Origin: Flavobacteriaceae bacterium
GTDB lineage: Bacteria; Bacteroidota; Bacteroidia; Flavobacteriales; Flavobacteriaceae
Assembly (NCBI GenBank): GCA_021151665.1
Contig: JAGKWW010000008.1
Span: 7,283 to 71,282, forward strand
Length of the DNA stretch: 64,000 nucleotides
Direction of reading: 5' to 3'
Under the pieces are notes generated by a model, which did not search any database, was not told the origin of the DNA, and was given only the letters and a program-made list of their open reading frames with translations. Shown piece after piece: positions 1 to 8,084 of the stretch; positions within the stretch are counted from its first letter, which is position 1, and every line of letters starts with the position of its first letter. Both the position numbers and the translations under genes were made by a program.

Positions 1-288
1 CTTGTGGCTATTGTCCCGTTGGTAATTGCACAGGTAAACATCCAGCGTAAGCCTTTGGTATTCGGGCCAGGTATGGATACAAATGTGCGATTCCTTCAGG
101 CAAAAAGCCGCCGTAAAGCTTCCATTAGGAAAAACATGCGAAGAGTCGCCCACATTTTCCAGGCCATGCTCTTTGAGTAATTTTTCGGTAAGCCGGCAAA
201 ATCCCGGCAGGTCAAGTAACCTGGAATCGTCAGTAACAGAAAGCGTAAGGAGCTTGTGCAGCCCCGGCTGGTATTCTTCAGTTGGCAT
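1..288 (-). CDS. S-adenosylmethionine decarboxylase proenzyme, SpeH/SpeD type (3' end cut off by window edge)
   Basis: The minus strand reads open from an ATG at 288 to the window edge, giving the first 96 residues without a stop. Residues 66-68 are ESH, followed by IHTWPE and a DVYLC motif. Ser67, His72 and Cys87 have the same spacing (+5, +20) as the pyruvoyl-forming Ser, catalytic His and Cys of the Thermotoga-type AdoMet decarboxylase. The family self-cleaves at Glu-Ser and makes decarboxylated AdoMet for spermidine-type polyamine synthesis in the cytosol. Family members are about 115-140 residues, so only the C-terminal part is missing. A promoter-like pair (TTTG, 18 bp, TATCTTTG) precedes it. 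Identity comes from the motif read by eye. Confidence 0.85.
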   Translation of the reverse strand, partial: MPTEEYQPGLHKLLTLSVTDDSRLLDLPGFCRLTEKLLKEHGLENVGDSSHVFPNGSFTAAFCLKESHICIHTWPEYQRLTLDVYLCNYQRDNSHK

Positions 289-305
289 TGTCAGAAGGTT
301 TCGTC

Positions 306-335
306 CAAAGATATTTTTATTTTTGGAAATACAAA
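306..335 (-). promoter_or_regulatory. Bacteroidota -33/-7 promoter for the AdoMet decarboxylase gene
   Basis: Read on the minus strand, TTTG (332-335) is followed after 18 bp by TATCTTTG (306-313). This matches the Bacteroidota consensus TTTG / TAnnTTTG. The predicted transcript would start near 301, leaving a leader of about 13 nt before the ATG at 288. Confidence 0.6.
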
Positions 336-343
336 ACCCATGT

Positions 344-373
344 TAAAAAAAACGCTCCCGGTTAAGGGAGCGT
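344..373 (-). terminator. Rho-independent terminator of the ferredoxin gene
   Basis: The 8-bp stem ACGCTCCC/GGGAGCGT (352-359 with 366-373) is followed on the minus strand by a run of eight T. It lies directly after the ferredoxin stop codon. Confidence 0.85.
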
Positions 374-376
374 ATA

Positions 377-703
377 TTAACTTTCGGGAGCGAGCTCTAA
401 TTCGAGCCCATCCAGTTCTTCAGTAATATTGATCTGGCACCCGAGCCTGCTGTTTGGCTTCACATTAAAGGCCTCAGAAAGCATAGCATCTTCGTCAGGG
501 CCCATTTCCGGCAGCTGCACATCATTGAGTATATAACACTGGCAGGAGGCACACATGGCCATACCCCCGCAAATGCCTATCGTCCCTTCAGGAGCAAGCT
601 CATAGGCGCGTACGAGTTCCATGATGTTCATCGCCATATCGGTTGGAGCCTCTACTTCATGGGTTACACCCTCGCGGTCGGTTATCTTTATCTTTACTTC
701 CAT
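377..703 (-). CDS. 2Fe-2S ferredoxin, adrenodoxin-like
   Basis: The product is a 108-residue soluble 2Fe-2S ferredoxin. Cys45, Cys51 and Cys54 lie in CGGMAMCASC and the fourth ligand is Cys89, which is the CX5CX2C...C pattern of the plant/adrenodoxin fold. Cys56 is an extra cysteine in the loop. The acidic protein would carry electrons in the cytosol. The ferredoxin-NADP reductase gene lies 65 bp upstream on the same strand and is the obvious electron donor. Nfu and Mrp, both cluster-handling proteins, come before that. A role in Fe-S cluster assembly or in feeding reductases is inferred from this context. Confidence 0.9.
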   Translation of the reverse strand: MEVKIKITDREGVTHEVEAPTDMAMNIMELVRAYELAPEGTIGICGGMAMCASCQCYILNDVQLPEMGPDEDAMLSEAFNVKPNSRLGCQINITEELDGLELELAPES

Positions 704-707
704 GATT

Positions 708-732
708 GGTTTCGGGTTTCAGGTTTCGGGTT
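708..732. repeat. intergenic TTTCGGGTTTCAGG repeat
   Basis: Between the ferredoxin and ferredoxin reductase genes, GGTTTCGGGTTTCAGG is followed by another TTTCGGGTT. Read on the other strand it contains CCTGAAACCCGAAACC, the same family as the words at 43199-43222. Confidence 0.6.
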
Positions 733-768
733 ATAATGCCGGACGCAGTCCGGAACCCAAAACTAAAC

Positions 769-1821
769 TTACTCTATCGCTTTTACTACCTGTTTTTCGG
801 CTTCTTTACGGGTTCCGTCAAAGCCGTCTACGCCACTTACGGTAGTGTATTTGAGGACATATTTTTTACCGGGGTTCAGCCTGTTGTACACGCTTTGGCA
901 CATCAGAGTCGCCTCATGAAAACCACAAAGGATAAGTTTTAGCTTACCGGGATAAATGTTTACGTCGCCGATAGCGTAAATGCCTTCGATATTCGTTTGG
1001 TAGTCGAGCGCGTTGTTTACCTTAATGGCATTCTTTTCGATCTCAAGACCCCAGTCGGCAATAGGCCCAAGCTTTGGCGTAAGCCCGAAGAGCGGGATAA
1101 AGTAATCCGTTTCCATCGTAAACTTCTCGCCTTCGCGGTCCATCTCCAGCGCTTCTACCGTACCATTCCCTTTTATACCGGTTATCTCTGCCGGAGTGAT
1201 CAGGTTAATACGCCCAAGCTTTTTAAGCTCCTGCACTTTCTCTACCGAATCGAGCGCCCCGCGGAATTCGTTGCGGCGGTGCACCAGCGTTACTTCGGCT
1301 GCCACATCGGCCAGGAAAATGCTCCAATCCAGCGCAGAATCGCCGCCACCGGCTATTACAATACGCTTGTCGCGGAATTTCTCCGGATTCTTTACAAAAT
1401 ATTCCACGCCATTTTCCTCGTACCCCTCTATTCCCTCTATCTGAGGTTTTCTTGGTTCAAAGCTGCCCAGGCCGCCTGCAATGGCAACCGCCTTAGCGTG
1501 GTGCTTGGTACCTTTGTGCGTAGTGACGATAAAAGAGCCGTCTTCCTGCTTTTCAATAGTCTCTGCCCTTTCATTTAATGTAAAGCCCGGCTGAAACTGT
1601 TTTATCTGTTCCATCAGGTTATCTACCAGGTCGCCCGCCAATACCGAAGGGAAACCGGGAATATCGAAAATCGGTTTTTTTGGATAAAGCTCAGCCAGCT
1701 GCCCACCCGGTTGCGGAAGCGCGTCAATAATATGGCACTTCAGCTTGAGCAAGCCTGCCTCAAATACGGCAAAGAGCCCTGTGGGCCCTGCACCTATAAT
1801 AAGTATGTCTGTTGTAATCAT
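769..1821 (-). CDS. ferredoxin--NADP(+) reductase, thioredoxin-reductase-like type
   Basis: This 350-residue flavoprotein has an N-terminal FAD-binding GAGPTG (10-15), a second nucleotide-binding GGGDSALDW motif near the middle for NAD(P)H, and a C-terminal GDVN/Y FAD motif. It lacks the CxxC redox pair of thioredoxin reductase, as expected for the type 2 ferredoxin reductases of Bacteroidota and Firmicutes. The frame is open upstream to 1866, but the ATG at 1821 puts the Rossmann motif at its usual distance from the N-terminus and was chosen. It lies between Nfu and ferredoxin, so it probably reduces the neighbouring ferredoxin with NADPH. Confidence 0.88.
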   Translation of the reverse strand: MITTDILIIGAGPTGLFAVFEAGLLKLKCHIIDALPQPGGQLAELYPKKPIFDIPGFPSVLAGDLVDNLMEQIKQFQPGFTLNERAETIEKQEDGSFIVTTHKGTKHHAKAVAIAGGLGSFEPRKPQIEGIEGYEENGVEYFVKNPEKFRDKRIVIAGGGDSALDWSIFLADVAAEVTLVHRRNEFRGALDSVEKVQELKKLGRINLITPAEITGIKGNGTVEALEMDREGEKFTMETDYFIPLFGLTPKLGPIADWGLEIEKNAIKVNNALDYQTNIEGIYAIGDVNIYPGKLKLILCGFHEATLMCQSVYNRLNPGKKYVLKYTTVSGVDGFDGTRKEAEKQVVKAIE

Positions 1822-1907
1822 TTGTTGTGTGTATGCAATACATGTTTCCGGGTACAAATTTCCCAAAAACAGTTTTTTTTAAATATGATAATTGTCAGTG
1901 TGCAGCC

Positions 1908-2147
1908 TTAGGCTACATTTACCACAGTTTCGATCTGCGGAACGTACTTTTTGATAGTAGTTTCTACTCCTGCGCGAAGTGTCATCTGGTTTACGCTGCA
2001 GCCTACACAGGCTCCCTCCAGGCGAACCTTCACATGCTTGTCGTCCTCAATATCGATCAGCGAAATATTGCCCCCGTCAGATTCAAGGAAAGGGCGAATC
2101 TCATCGAGCGCCTTTTCAACATTGACCTTAATTTCTTCTGTTGTCAT
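1908..2147 (-). CDS. NifU C-terminal-domain (Nfu-type) iron-sulfur scaffold protein
   Basis: The 79-residue protein consists only of the NifU C-terminal domain. The conserved GACVGCSVNQMTLRAG segment holds the cluster-binding CxxC pair (Cys47, Cys50). Nfu proteins bind a bridging 4Fe-4S cluster as dimers and pass it to target enzymes in the cytosol. It starts 1 bp after the mrp stop codon, so the two are translationally linked, and both are carriers in cluster delivery. Confidence 0.92.
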   Translation of the reverse strand: MTTEEIKVNVEKALDEIRPFLESDGGNISLIDIEDDKHVKVRLEGACVGCSVNQMTLRAGVETTIKKYVPQIETVVNVA

Positions 2148-2148
2148 T

Positions 2149-3279
2149 TTATTTCTTTTTTACAGCTGAGCAGCCAGCCATTGTGGTTATTTTGATTGCC
2201 TCGGTAGGCGGAAGGTTGTCGTTGCGGTCTACGGTTTCCTGCACTACGCTGCGCGCGAGTTCTTCAAAAGCAGTTTCTAATGGCGTAGCAGTCTGCAATG
2301 CTGCAGGGCGGCCATAGTCTCCCGCTTCGCGGATACCCTGAACCAACGGCACTTCGCCAAGGAAAGGCACATCAAGGTCTTCGGCAAGGTTGCGTGCACC
2401 TTCTTTGCCAAAGATGTAATATTTATTATCAGGGAGCTCTTCGGGAGTGAAGTAAGCCATATTCTCTATAATACCCAATACAGGAACATTGATGCTCTCC
2501 TGCTGGAACATCGCCACTCCTTTGCGGGCATCGGCAAGCGCCACAGCCTGTGGTGTACTCACCACTACCGCTCCCGTTATCGGTAGCGCCTGCATAATAG
2601 AAAGGTGGATGTCTCCCGTTCCAGGAGGAAGGTCGATAAGCATAAAGTCGAGCTCACCCCAGTCGGCATCAAAGATCATCTGGTTCAGCGCCTTTGAGGC
2701 CATCGGCCCGCGCCATATAACAGCCTGCTCAGGCGAGGTAAAAAATCCGATTGATAGTATCTCTACGCCATAAGCAGTGATCGGCTTCATCTTAGAACGT
2801 CCATCTACGTTTACTGAAATTGGCCTCTCACGCTCTACGTCAAACATTATCGGCATAGACGGCCCGTAGATATCGGCATCGAGCACCCCTACTTTAAAGC
2901 CCATTTTAGCCAACGCCACAGCAAGGTTCGCGGTGATGGTAGATTTACCTACACCACCTTTGCCCGATGAAACGGCAATGATATTACTAATGCCGGGAAT
3001 GCCTTTCCCTTTGATCTCCGGTTTTTCCGGCGCTTCTACTTTTACATTTACCTTTACCTGCGCATCAGCGTATATTTTTTCCTTAATGGTCTGGATGATG
3101 TCGGCTTCAGCGCGCTTGCGGATGTGCATGGCCGGGTTATGCAGCACTAATTCTACCACCACCTCATCGCCAAAAGTTAGCACGTTGCGCACGGCCCCGC
3201 TCTCTACCATATTTTTACCTTCACCCGCAACAGTAATTGCTTCAAGTGCGGTAAGTATTTCTTTTCTATCGAGTTTCAT
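2149..3279 (-). CDS. mrp: Mrp/ApbC (NBP35-type) iron-sulfur cluster carrier ATPase
   Basis: The 376-residue protein has an N-terminal DUF59/MIP18-like domain (about 1-85) and a ParA/MinD-type P-loop ATPase domain. The deviant Walker A GKGGVGKST is at 106-114 and DADIYGPS follows. The C-terminus carries AGCSAVKKK with a single cysteine rather than the CxxC pair seen in many ApbC proteins. The family binds and transfers Fe-S clusters to apoproteins. It is the first gene of an operon with nfu, 1 bp apart, and a TATCTTTG -7 element lies about 50 bp before the ATG. Confidence 0.93.
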   Translation of the reverse strand: MKLDRKEILTALEAITVAGEGKNMVESGAVRNVLTFGDEVVVELVLHNPAMHIRKRAEADIIQTIKEKIYADAQVKVNVKVEAPEKPEIKGKGIPGISNIIAVSSGKGGVGKSTITANLAVALAKMGFKVGVLDADIYGPSMPIMFDVERERPISVNVDGRSKMKPITAYGVEILSIGFFTSPEQAVIWRGPMASKALNQMIFDADWGELDFMLIDLPPGTGDIHLSIMQALPITGAVVVSTPQAVALADARKGVAMFQQESINVPVLGIIENMAYFTPEELPDNKYYIFGKEGARNLAEDLDVPFLGEVPLVQGIREAGDYGRPAALQTATPLETAFEELARSVVQETVDRNDNLPPTEAIKITTMAGCSAVKKK

Positions 3280-3329
3280 ATCGTATTACTTTCTTTAACA
3301 GCCAATTAATTAAGACTGTTTTCAAATTG

Positions 3330-3337
3330 CAAAGATA
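3330..3337 (-). promoter_or_regulatory. -7 element (TATCTTTG) of the mrp-nfu operon
   Basis: The minus strand reads TATCTTTG here, a full match to TAnnTTTG. No convincing -33 TTTG lies at the usual distance. The predicted leader to the ATG at 3279 is about 45 nt. Confidence 0.5.
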
Positions 3338-3383
3338 ACAGGAAAAGCGGATATGGAAAAGTTTTAACGGGCTTAAAACACGC

Positions 3384-3728
3384 TTAAGCGGCAGGTTCGG
3401 GAAGGTGTGCTGCAGGGTCCCAAAACAGCTTTTCAAACTGTACCACTTTATTGTCTTTTACCTTTACGCCCTCGCTCTCTAAAAGCTGCTGCATAAGGTT
3501 AGTACCTTCAAAATGATGTTTGCCGGTAAGCAGCCCCTGCCGGTTGACAACCCTGTGTGCCGGTACGTCGTCATGGCCATGCGAGGCATTCATAGCCCAC
3601 CCTACCATTCGCGCCGAGCGTGCCGCCCCCAGGTATTTGGCAATGGCACCGTAAGAGGTTACCCTGCCATAAGGCACCTGTCGCGCCACAGCATACACAC
3701 GTTCGAAAAAGTTATCATTTTGCGGCAT
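3384..3728 (-). CDS. alkyltransferase-like (ATL) protein of the MGMT family
   Basis: The 114-residue protein matches the DNA-binding C-terminal domain of O6-alkylguanine-DNA alkyltransferase: a VPYGRVTSYGAIA segment, the arginine-finger region SARMVGWAM, and VPAHRVV. The acceptor cysteine of the usual PCHRV is replaced by Ala57, so it cannot take the alkyl group. Such proteins bind alkylated guanine without repairing it and direct nucleotide excision repair to the lesion. Most bacterial ATLs have Trp here, so Ala is a variant. It is the last of a minus-strand group with LysE and trmB. Confidence 0.88.
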   Translation of the reverse strand: MPQNDNFFERVYAVARQVPYGRVTSYGAIAKYLGAARSARMVGWAMNASHGHDDVPAHRVVNRQGLLTGKHHFEGTNLMQQLLESEGVKVKDNKVVQFEKLFWDPAAHLPEPAA

Positions 3729-3739
3729 GGCACCAGTGG

Positions 3740-4369
3740 TTAATTACGAAGTATTTTTATCAGGGTAATGATGGCTACCAGCCCGGTAACACTCCCTAAA
3801 AGGTAATTGATATTTCTCATAAAGAAAGCAGCGCGCGCTTCAAACCTCCTGAAAAAAGCAATATACAGGTAAAAAACCAGAAAGGCCCCGGCAACTGCAC
3901 CCATCACAAAGAGAAAGATGGATAACGGCGTAAACTCGAACGACCTTGCAGCAGAAAGGGAAATGCTTATGAAAACGTAATACGGTATCGGGAAAAAGTT
4001 AAGCACCGAAAGAAGAATGCCCGTAACATAGTTGCCGCCGCGGCTCCGGACCTTTACTACATGGTCGGCTTCATGTTTTCTTTTTCCTGCAATGAAAAGG
4101 AAATAAATGGTAAGCGTCGAAAAGATGAAAACGCCGGTTTCCTGTAGCATGTAGATGATATCGGGCCGGCTGTTGATGAATTTGGCAAATGATACCGCAA
4201 TGTACGCCTGGAAGAAAACGATAGTGGAAGCTCCCAATGCAAAAAGCACTGCACGCTGACGCCCCTCGCGCAGGCTGATCTTTGCCGCTGTCATGTTGAT
4301 AAGGCCCGGCAGTGCTGTGCCTACCGCCGAAAAGAAAAAACCGAATATCAACGGCAGCACAATTCCCAT
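3740..4369 (-). CDS. LysE-family transporter
   Basis: This 209-residue polytopic membrane protein has about six hydrophobic segments, starting with GIVLPLIFGFFFSAVGTALPGLINM. That resembles the LysE/RhtB fold, in which the first helix carries a PGP-like motif. The family exports amino acids or related solutes, but the substrate cannot be read from the sequence. It begins 1 bp after the trmB stop codon and ends 11 bp before the ATL gene, so it is probably co-transcribed with both. Confidence 0.75.
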   Translation of the reverse strand: MGIVLPLIFGFFFSAVGTALPGLINMTAAKISLREGRQRAVLFALGASTIVFFQAYIAVSFAKFINSRPDIIYMLQETGVFIFSTLTIYFLFIAGKRKHEADHVVKVRSRGGNYVTGILLSVLNFFPIPYYVFISISLSAARSFEFTPLSIFLFVMGAVAGAFLVFYLYIAFFRRFEARAAFFMRNINYLLGSVTGLVAIITLIKILRN

Positions 4370-4370
4370 T

Positions 4371-5045
4371 TTATTTTATCTTAAAACGAATATAGGTTAT
4401 CGGCTTGCCCTGCTCCAGGTATTGCTGCTCGTAAAACGTTTGTATAGCGGTAACCACTTCGGGAGCTCCTTCGTTGCGGTAAACGTTGTGGTTGGCATAC
4501 AACACCTCGTGGCCTTCGCCGTGCAACAATCCTAAAGTATAGCCGTGCATGAATTCGCTGTCGGTTTTCAGGTTGACTACACCGTCGGCCTTCAATATCT
4601 TTTTATACCGTTGCAGGAACTCCGAGTTGGTAAGGCGGTGCTTGGTACGCTTATATTTTATTTGTGGGTCGGGGAAAGTTATCCAAATTTCGGAAACCTC
4701 GCCTTCGGCAAAAAAATGTTCGATCAGCTCTATTTGCGTGCGAAGGAAAGCGACGTTGTGAAGCCCGGCTTCAACTGCGGTTTTTGCGCCTCTCCAAAAA
4801 CGCGCGCCTTTTATGTCTATCCCGATAAAATTGGCATCGCGGTAACGGTTGGCCAACCCTACGCTGTACTCTCCTTTGCCACAGCCCAGCTCGAGTATGA
4901 TGGGGTTATCGTTCTTAAAAAAGTCGCTGTTCCATTTGCCTTTCAGCTCAAACTCTCCGCGCATTGCTTCTTCGCGCGCAGGCTGCAGTACGTTGGCAAA
5001 CGTTTCGTTCTCCCTGAAGCGCTTTAGTTTATTCTTACTTCCCAC
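4371..5045 (-). CDS. trmB: tRNA (guanine-N7)-methyltransferase TrmB, GTG start
   Basis: The 224-residue SAM-dependent enzyme makes m7G46 in the variable loop of tRNAs. It shows the SAM-binding LELGCGKGEY motif (about 51-60), GIDIKGARFW, and TFPDP followed by KRTKHRL, which form the TrmB active-site signature. The frame runs open to 5234, but that would overlap the divergent glycosyltransferase gene. Family proteins start MGSKNKLKRF, which matches the GTG at 5045, so GTG was chosen. Confidence 0.92.
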   Translation of the reverse strand: MGSKNKLKRFRENETFANVLQPAREEAMRGEFELKGKWNSDFFKNDNPIILELGCGKGEYSVGLANRYRDANFIGIDIKGARFWRGAKTAVEAGLHNVAFLRTQIELIEHFFAEGEVSEIWITFPDPQIKYKRTKHRLTNSEFLQRYKKILKADGVVNLKTDSEFMHGYTLGLLHGEGHEVLYANHNVYRNEGAPEVVTAIQTFYEQQYLEQGKPITYIRFKIK

Positions 5046-5138
5046 GTTTAAAATTAAAATTTTGGTAAAATTAAGGAAATATACGAGACTGCGATTATGT
5101 TTAGATTGCACCGCATAAAAAGTTAAAACATTAACATT

Positions 5139-6200
5139 TTGGCACACCGAAAACGAATCCTTGTTGCCCCACTCAACTGGGGTCTTGGCCATGCAACCCG
5201 CTGTATCCCAATTATAGAAGCGCTGGAAAACCACGGATTTGAACCGGTAATTGCCTCAGACGGCGTTGCGCTGGCACTGCTAAGGAAAGAATTCCCGAAC
5301 CACCTTTGCCTTGAGCTACCTTCCTACCGTATTGAATATGCCAGGAATGGCGCATTCTTTAAGCTGAAGATGATCATGCAGATCCCGAATATGATAGCAG
5401 CCGCGAGGCAGGAGAACAATGCAGTCAATAAGATTGTAAAGCAATACGGAATAAGCGGGGTAATCTCTGATAACCGGATGGGTGTATTTAGCAATGAGGT
5501 GCCGAGCGTGTTTATTTCGCACCAGCTTAACGTGCTTACAGGAAATACCACATGGATAACCACCTACATCCATAAGAAATTTATAAGAAAGTACCGGGAG
5601 TGCTGGGTGCCGGATGTTTCAGGCAACCCTAACCTTTCGGGAAAGCTGGGCCATACCGACGACTTCAGCCTGAACGTAAAATACATCGGCCCACTAAGCA
5701 GGCTAGGCAAAAAGCAACTCCCTAAAAAATATGACCTGATGGTAATACTTTCGGGGCCGGAGCCGCAACGCACTTTATTAGAAAAGAAATTAGCCCACGA
5801 GCTAAAGCATTACAGCGGAAAGGTGCTTTTTATAAAAGGCCAGGTAGAAGAAATGCAGAAATCAGAACAACGGGAACACATTACGTATTATAATTTTATG
5901 GATTCAGCGGGGCTTGAGCAGGCTTTTAACGAAAGCGAAATTGTGCTGTGCAGGTCCGGATATACTACAATAATGGACCTGGCGCAACTAGGAAAGAAAG
6001 CTTTCTTTATCCCTACACCGGGACAGTATGAGCAGGAATATCTCGCCAAAAGGCTAAAGAAAGCCGGGCTTGTACCGTACTGCAAACAAAATTCTTTTAC
6101 GATAGAGGAACTTCATAAAGCCTACCTGTACAAAGGGTTAAAAAACCTGGGGAGCGAAGTAACCTGGAAGAATCTATTTTGTCTTTTCAAGGGTGAATGA
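5139..6200 (+). CDS. MurG/GT28-like glycosyltransferase, TTG start
   Basis: The 353-residue protein begins RILVAPLNWGLGHATRCIPI, the glycine-rich N-terminal loop of MurG-like GT-B enzymes. It has a second-domain GPEPQR motif and a C-terminal RSGYTTIMDLAQLGKKAFFIPTPGQ-type segment that fits nucleotide-sugar binding. It probably moves a sugar from a UDP-sugar to an unknown acceptor, and the lack of membrane helices suggests a cytosolic or peripheral location. An in-frame stop at 5124 and no ATG before the conserved region leave TTG at 5139 as the start. Its 3' end overlaps the convergent kinase gene by 27 bp. Confidence 0.8.
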   Translation: MAHRKRILVAPLNWGLGHATRCIPIIEALENHGFEPVIASDGVALALLRKEFPNHLCLELPSYRIEYARNGAFFKLKMIMQIPNMIAAARQENNAVNKIVKQYGISGVISDNRMGVFSNEVPSVFISHQLNVLTGNTTWITTYIHKKFIRKYRECWVPDVSGNPNLSGKLGHTDDFSLNVKYIGPLSRLGKKQLPKKYDLMVILSGPEPQRTLLEKKLAHELKHYSGKVLFIKGQVEEMQKSEQREHITYYNFMDSAGLEQAFNESEIVLCRSGYTTIMDLAQLGKKAFFIPTPGQYEQEYLAKRLKKAGLVPYCKQNSFTIEELHKAYLYKGLKNLGSEVTWKNLFCLFKGE

Positions 6201-7217
6201 AAATTCCGACCCCTTGCCATACGTACTTTCTACATACAGCTTCTCATCATGTGCTTCGATGATGTGCTTTACGATTGCCAGGCCAAGCCCCGAACCGCCT
6301 TCGCTGCGGGCACCGCTTTTGTCTACACGGAAAAAGCGCTCAAATAGGCGCGGGATGTGTTTCGCCTCGATACCTTCGCCATTGTCACGCACGCGGACGA
6401 TGATTTTATTGTTTACCAGGTCTTCAATACTAACCTCGGTTGTGCCGTTCTCGCGACCGTATTTGATAGAGTTTTCGATGAGGTTGATAAGCACCTGCTG
6501 CACCTTTTCCTGATCGGCATACACCGTTACAGGCTTCAGGTACTTGGCATCAAACATAAGGATGATTCCCTTTTTATCGGCCCGCATTTCAAGGAGGTCG
6601 AAAACATTCTGCACGGTTTCTACAATATTGAAACGGCTTAAAGAAACATTCAGGTCGCCCGCCTCCATTTTCGTGATCATGTCCAGGTCCTGCACGATAT
6701 AAATAAGGCGCTCGACGCCTTTTTCGGCACGCTGAAGGTATTTTTTTCGAATGGCCTTATCGTTCATGGCGCCATCCAGGAGGGTCAGCAGATAACCCTG
6801 AACGGTAAAAAGTGGGGTTTTTAACTCATGAGATACATTACCAAGGAACTCGCGGCGGTATTCTTCGCGAATCTTCAGGGTTTCAATCTCGATCTTTTTA
6901 TCACGGGCAAACTTTTCTACCTCTTTGGTAAGGGTGGCCATATCGGTAGTAATAGGCTTGCTGCGAAGCGTTGTGGAATCGAGCAGCGATACATCATCGT
7001 AGATCTTCTTTACCCTCCTGTAAATGAAATGCTCTACGCGGTATTGAAGCACGAAAAAAGAAAATACGAAAAGGGCGACGCAGAACAGCGCGACGAAGCC
7101 CCAGTCTATAACATAGTAGTAGTGCATCATGCCCGCGAGGGCCGCCGATGCAAAAAGTGAAATATAGGTTGCCGATTTTACGGCAAACTTGTAGGATTTC
7201 TTAAAGTTTACAGCCAC
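6174..7217 (-). CDS. PhoR-like membrane sensor histidine kinase
   Basis: The 347-residue kinase has two N-terminal membrane helices (about 17-35 and 40-57) with almost no loop between them, so there is no sizeable extracytoplasmic sensor domain. HisKA follows with NVSHELKTPLFTVQGYL, His130 being the phosphoacceptor. The HATPase domain shows NLIENSIKYG (N box), RDNGEGI (G1) and SGLGLAI (G2). It starts immediately after the stop codon of the PhoB-like regulator, so the pair is one operon. The small sensor region resembles PhoR-type kinases that sense through a partner such as PstSCAB-PhoU. The signal is therefore inferred, not seen. Confidence 0.88.
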   Translation of the reverse strand: MAVNFKKSYKFAVKSATYISLFASAALAGMMHYYYVIDWGFVALFCVALFVFSFFVLQYRVEHFIYRRVKKIYDDVSLLDSTTLRSKPITTDMATLTKEVEKFARDKKIEIETLKIREEYRREFLGNVSHELKTPLFTVQGYLLTLLDGAMNDKAIRKKYLQRAEKGVERLIYIVQDLDMITKMEAGDLNVSLSRFNIVETVQNVFDLLEMRADKKGIILMFDAKYLKPVTVYADQEKVQQVLINLIENSIKYGRENGTTEVSIEDLVNNKIIVRVRDNGEGIEAKHIPRLFERFFRVDKSGARSEGGSGLGLAIVKHIIEAHDEKLYVESTYGKGSEFSFTLEKTK

Positions 7218-7901
7218 TTACATTTCCAGCTTGTAGCCTACCCCTTTGATGGTTTTGAACAGTTCGTCGCCAATTTTCTCACGAAGCTTGCGGATGTGTA
7301 CATCGATAGTACGCCCGCCTACTACTACTTCGTTACCCCATACCTTATCCAGGATCTCTTCCCTTTTAAATACTTTTCCGGGTTTGGATGCCAAAAGGTA
7401 GAACAGTTCAAACTCTTTTCGGGGAAGCACGATTTCTTTATCTTCTATAATGATCTTATACTCCTCGCGGTTTATCTCGATGTTCCCCACGCGCAGTACG
7501 TCGCCTTTGGCCTCATCATCTTTAAGCCTGCGTAACAAGGCTTTTACTTTGCTTACCAAAAGCTTCGGCTTTATCGGCTTGGCGATGTAATCATCGGCAC
7601 CCGCATCAAACCCTGCCACCTGAGAATAATCTTCATTTCTTGCCGTAAGGAAGGTAATGATCACATTATTGAGCTCGGGCAGTTTACGGATATTCTCGCA
7701 GGCCTCCATCCCGTCCATTTCGGGCATCATCACATCCATAATGATAAGGTGCGGAAGCTCCTTTTTGGCTTTAGTGATTGCCTCTTTACCATTAGCGGCG
7801 GTAATAACCTGATAGCCTTCCTGAGAGAGGTTATAGCCCACAATTTCAAGGATATCCGGCTCATCGTCAACCAGTAAAATCTTAATGTCCTTCTTCTTCA
7901 T
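7218..7901 (-). CDS. PhoB/OmpR-family response regulator
   Basis: The 227-residue regulator has a receiver domain with DDE at 12-14, phosphoacceptor Asp56 in MDVMMPEMDG, and Lys in the KPI loop. A C-terminal winged-helix domain (about 130-227) ends in RTIDVHIRKLREKIG...IKGVGYKLE, typical of PhoB. OmpR-family regulators bind direct repeats spaced about 11 bp. Exactly such repeats lie in the divergent intergenic region before the TonB receptor and again before the next lipoprotein gene, so this protein is the best candidate to bind them. Confidence 0.92.
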   Translation of the reverse strand: MKKKDIKILLVDDEPDILEIVGYNLSQEGYQVITAANGKEAITKAKKELPHLIIMDVMMPEMDGMEACENIRKLPELNNVIITFLTARNEDYSQVAGFDAGADDYIAKPIKPKLLVSKVKALLRRLKDDEAKGDVLRVGNIEINREEYKIIIEDKEIVLPRKEFELFYLLASKPGKVFKREEILDKVWGNEVVVGGRTIDVHIRKLREKIGDELFKTIKGVGYKLEM

Positions 7902-7966
7902 AACGACACTTTGTTGTTTGTTTATCGGTTGTAAAGGTAAAGATAATACAAAACGGGCAAAGGTGT

Positions 7967-8034
7967 TAACGATTATTTAATGGCTTAACAATTTGGTAAA
8001 AGTATGTAAATCCAAACGTAACTATTTCCTAACA
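7967..8034 (+). promoter_or_regulatory. 11-bp-phased TAAC repeat array (Pho-box-like) before the TonB-dependent receptor
   Basis: TAAC or one-off TAAA units start at 7986, 7997, 8007, 8019 and 8030, which is an 11-bp register with one unit displaced by 1 bp. A further TAAC/TAAT pair at 7967 and 7978 is also 11 bp apart. OmpR/PhoB-type regulators occupy tandem half-sites at this spacing, and cyanobacterial Pho boxes have TTAACC-type units. The array sits between the PhoB-like regulator gene and the divergent receptor gene. Binding by that regulator is inferred. Confidence 0.6.
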
Positions 8035-8084
8035 CAGCATTTTAAAGTGTGAGGTTTCTTTGCACCAAATTTAAACAACACGCA

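Noticed and set aside
997..1578. 193-residue plus-strand reading frame opposite the ferredoxin reductase gene
   Set aside because: It is the antisense shadow of a gene with clear FAD/NADPH motifs and has no recognisable domain or promoter.
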